Positions 37,104-39,237 of a stretch of 39,237 nucleotides of DNA are shown here, one piece after another; position 1 is the first letter of the stretch; every line of letters starts with the position of its first letter. Under the pieces are notes generated by a model. It was not told the origin of the DNA and did no database searches. It saw nothing but the letters and a program-made list of their open reading frames with translations. Source of the stretch: Bacteroidales bacterium (lineage in GTDB: Bacteria > Bacteroidota > Bacteroidia > Bacteroidales > Muribaculaceae); NCBI GenBank assembly GCA_021205635.1, contig JAJPXC010000059.1, positions 1 to 39,237 of the forward strand. The letters run 5' to 3'. Position numbers and translations under genes: made by a program.

Positions 37104-39237
37104 ATGAAGAAAATACTAATATCAGTGTTAACAGCAGCTACCGCGGCCACCGCTTCGGCCGCCAACCCGTTCTTCCAGGAGTTCAACACGGTTCACAACA
37201 CAGTCCCCTTCAACAGCGTCAAAACCGCCGACTACGAGGAGGCTATCGACCGTGGCATCGCTCTCGCCCAGCAAGAGATCGACGCAATCTGCGCCCAAAC
37301 GGACGCCCCCACATTCCAGAACACCATCGTCGCCTACGAGCGCTCGGGCAAGGACCTTGACCGCGTGGTGGAGGTATTCGACGCCATGACCTCGGCCATG
37401 AACGACCCCGAGATGATGGACCTGTCCCTGCGCGTCTACCAAAAATTGAGCGACTTCTCCACCTCCGTAACCCTCAACGAGGCCCTGTGGAAGCGTGTCA
37501 AGACCGTCTACGACAACGCAGCCCTAGGGGAGCCGGCCTTGGACGGCCATAGCCCCTTCTCTCCCGAGGACCAAATGCTCCTCCAAAAGACCTACGACGC
37601 CTTCGCCCTCCAAGGCGCCAACCTCGAGGGTGCCGACCGCGACACCTTCAAGCAACTCTCGGCCGAGCTGAGCGACCTCACCACCCGTTTCGGCCAAAAC
37701 GTGCTCAAAGAGCTGTACACCTACGAGATTTGGCTCACCAAGGACGACCTTGACGGCCTCCCCCAAAGCTCCATCGACGCCGCCGCTCTCGCAGCCAAGG
37801 AGAAAGGACGCGAAGGGGAGTACCTGTTCACCCTCGCCCAGCCCACCTACATGGCGTTCATGAAATACTCCAAGCGCCGCGACCTGCGCGAGAAGATGTA
37901 CCGCCTCTACAACGGACGCAACACCCAGGGCGAGTTCTCCAACAAGGATATCATCAAGCAAATCTCCGAGAAACGCCTCCAATTGGCCCGCCTTCTGGGC
38001 TCCAAGACCTACGCCGAGCACAAGCTAAAGCGCACCATGGCGCAATCGCCCTTTGGCGTGTACGACCTGCTCGACCGCCTGCGTGACGCGTACGTCCCCG
38101 CCATGAAAGCCGAGATGAAGGAGCTGAACGAGTTCGCCCAGACAATGGAGAACGATCCCTCGTTCACCGTCACCCCTTGGGACTACAGTTACTACTCCAA
38201 CCTGCTGAAAGCCTCCAAATACGACTACAACGAGGAGGAATACCGCCCCTACTTCGAATTGAACAACGTGATCGACGGCGTATTCGGCCTCGCCACCAAG
38301 CTCTATGGCCTGACATTCACCTACAACCCCGAAATCGAGGTATACCACCCCGAGGTGAAAGCCTACGAGGTGAAGGACCGTGACGGCTCCTACGTGGGCA
38401 TCATCTACACCGACTTCTTCCCCCGCGACAGCAAAAGCCCCGGTGCGTGGATGACCGGCTTCCGCCCCCAATCCATCGACGCTGACGGCACCAACGAGCG
38501 CCCCCACGTGTCGATCGTGATGAACTTCACCAAGCCCACCGCCGACGCTCCCTCACTCCTCACCCCCTACGAGGTAGAGACGTTCCTCCACGAGTTTGGC
38601 CACGCCCTCCACGGCCTGCTGGCCAACACCAAATACGCCTCCATGTCAGGCACCTCGGTTTACCGCGACTTTGTGGAGCTTCCCTCCCAGTTCAACGAGA
38701 ATTACTTGACCGAGAAAGAGTTTCTCGACGGATTCGCCCGCCACTACCAGACCGGCGAGGCCATCCCCCAGGAATTGGTGGACAAACTAGTGAAATCCTC
38801 CCAATACGGAGCCGCCTACGCCTGCGTGCGCCAGCTCAACTTCGGCTACTTGGACATGGCTTGGCACTCGATTACCGAGCCTGTCGCCGACCCTGTGGCG
38901 TTTGAGAACGAGGCCATCGAGCAGGTACAGATCTTCCCCGCCGAGGACGGAGCGATGATCTCCCCGCAGTTCAGCCACATCTTCGCCGGTGGTTACGCAG
39001 CCGGTTACTATAGCTACAAATGGGCAGAGGTGCTGGATGCCGACGCGTTCGCCCATTTCAAGGAGAACGGCATCTTCGACCAAGAGACGGCCCAATCGTT
39101 CCGCAAGAACATCCTCGAAAAGGGAGGCACCGAGAATCCCGCCGAGCTTTACCGCCGCTTCCGTGGCCACGACGCCACCATCGACGCCTTGCTCGAGCGT
39201 GACGGCATCAAAAAGGCCGACGATTCCCTCCCCGCTC
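37104..39237 (+). CDS. dcp: M3-family peptidyl-dipeptidase (Dcp-like), truncated by the window edge
   Basis: A zinc peptidase of the M3 (thimet oligopeptidase) family that removes dipeptides from peptide C-termini. At least 711 residues are visible and no stop is reached, so the 3' end is outside the window. A signal-like N-terminus (MKKILISVLTAATAATASA) is followed by the long helical M3 domain with HEFGHALHG at about 496-504 and the Glu in FVELPSQFNE. ATG 37104 is preferred because it starts the signal peptide; an in-frame ATG at 37074 would add ten residues. It is transcribed from a perfect promoter that overlaps the divergent tgt promoter. The signal peptide suggests a periplasmic Dcp. 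Confidence 0.9.
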   Translation, partial: MKKILISVLTAATAATASAANPFFQEFNTVHNTVPFNSVKTADYEEAIDRGIALAQQEIDAICAQTDAPTFQNTIVAYERSGKDLDRVVEVFDAMTSAMNDPEMMDLSLRVYQKLSDFSTSVTLNEALWKRVKTVYDNAALGEPALDGHSPFSPEDQMLLQKTYDAFALQGANLEGADRDTFKQLSAELSDLTTRFGQNVLKELYTYEIWLTKDDLDGLPQSSIDAAALAAKEKGREGEYLFTLAQPTYMAFMKYSKRRDLREKMYRLYNGRNTQGEFSNKDIIKQISEKRLQLARLLGSKTYAEHKLKRTMAQSPFGVYDLLDRLRDAYVPAMKAEMKELNEFAQTMENDPSFTVTPWDYSYYSNLLKASKYDYNEEEYRPYFELNNVIDGVFGLATKLYGLTFTYNPEIEVYHPEVKAYEVKDRDGSYVGIIYTDFFPRDSKSPGAWMTGFRPQSIDADGTNERPHVSIVMNFTKPTADAPSLLTPYEVETFLHEFGHALHGLLANTKYASMSGTSVYRDFVELPSQFNENYLTEKEFLDGFARHYQTGEAIPQELVDKLVKSSQYGAAYACVRQLNFGYLDMAWHSITEPVADPVAFENEAIEQVQIFPAEDGAMISPQFSHIFAGGYAAGYYSYKWAEVLDADAFAHFKENGIFDQETAQSFRKNILEKGGTENPAELYRRFRGHDATIDALLERDGIKKADDSLPA

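Overview
The window reads as an ordinary chromosomal stretch of a Bacteroidota (order Bacteroidales) genome. The evidence is the promoter grammar (TTGG or TTTG, 19 bases, then TAnnTTTG, found complete six times), the general lack of Shine-Dalgarno sequences, the gene order rplM-rpsI-rpsB-tsf, an M6-type secreted protease with a type IX secretion-like C-terminus, GIN-domain (DUF2807) surface proteins, and a one-piece PurL of about 1,230 residues. The family (perhaps Muribaculaceae-like) is a guess. No rRNA, tRNA, CRISPR array, prophage or insertion sequence was found.

Layout, left to right. 1-3300: ribosomal operon rplM-rpsI-rpsB-tsf with its promoter, a leader hairpin and a terminator. 3400-7535: hpt (purine salvage), adk and an M6 metalloprotease overlapping adk by 4 bases. 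7535-8057: a stretch without a convincing ORF, with promoters and strong hairpins. 8058-18309 (+): dusB, two GIN-domain proteins, a Wzx-like flippase, dsbD, mazG, a small secreted protein, topB and a ThuA-like protein. 18327-19971 (-): an ECF sigma factor, a four-helix membrane protein and ogt. 20092-23730 (-): etfB-etfA-acyl-CoA dehydrogenase. 23877-29077 (-): purL and a PurF-like protein with no glutaminase nucleophile. 29216-33672 (+): outer-membrane barrel, a 56-residue protein, an LTA-synthase-like membrane enzyme, a frameshifted PAP2 phosphatase and exonuclease III. 33748-34445 (+): a RelB/DinJ antitoxin with a PIN toxin. 34446-34797: no gene, but nested inverted repeats. 34798-37001 (-): tgt and lptG. 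37104 to the end (+): an M3 peptidase cut by the window edge.

The most unusual signal is not a gene. At least a dozen intergenic sites carry short tandem arrays with a unit of 7, 8 or 9 bases. The unit sequence differs from site to site while the unit length stays constant within an array. Four arrays are exactly 6 x 7 = 42 bases. Several contain the stop codon of the neighbouring gene, one contains the stops of two convergent genes, and one lies inside the ogt coding sequence.

Other points for a second look are a 97-base element that can fold into an outer 15-bp stem with two hairpins whose 4-base loops are complementary; the PurF-like protein whose catalytic Cys is Gly; a Tgt without the usual zinc cysteines; interlocked divergent tgt/M3 peptidase promoters; a RelB-PIN toxin-antitoxin pairing; an ECF sigma-membrane protein-Ogt operon with a sigma-type promoter match; and a probable 1-base frameshift in the PAP2 gene.
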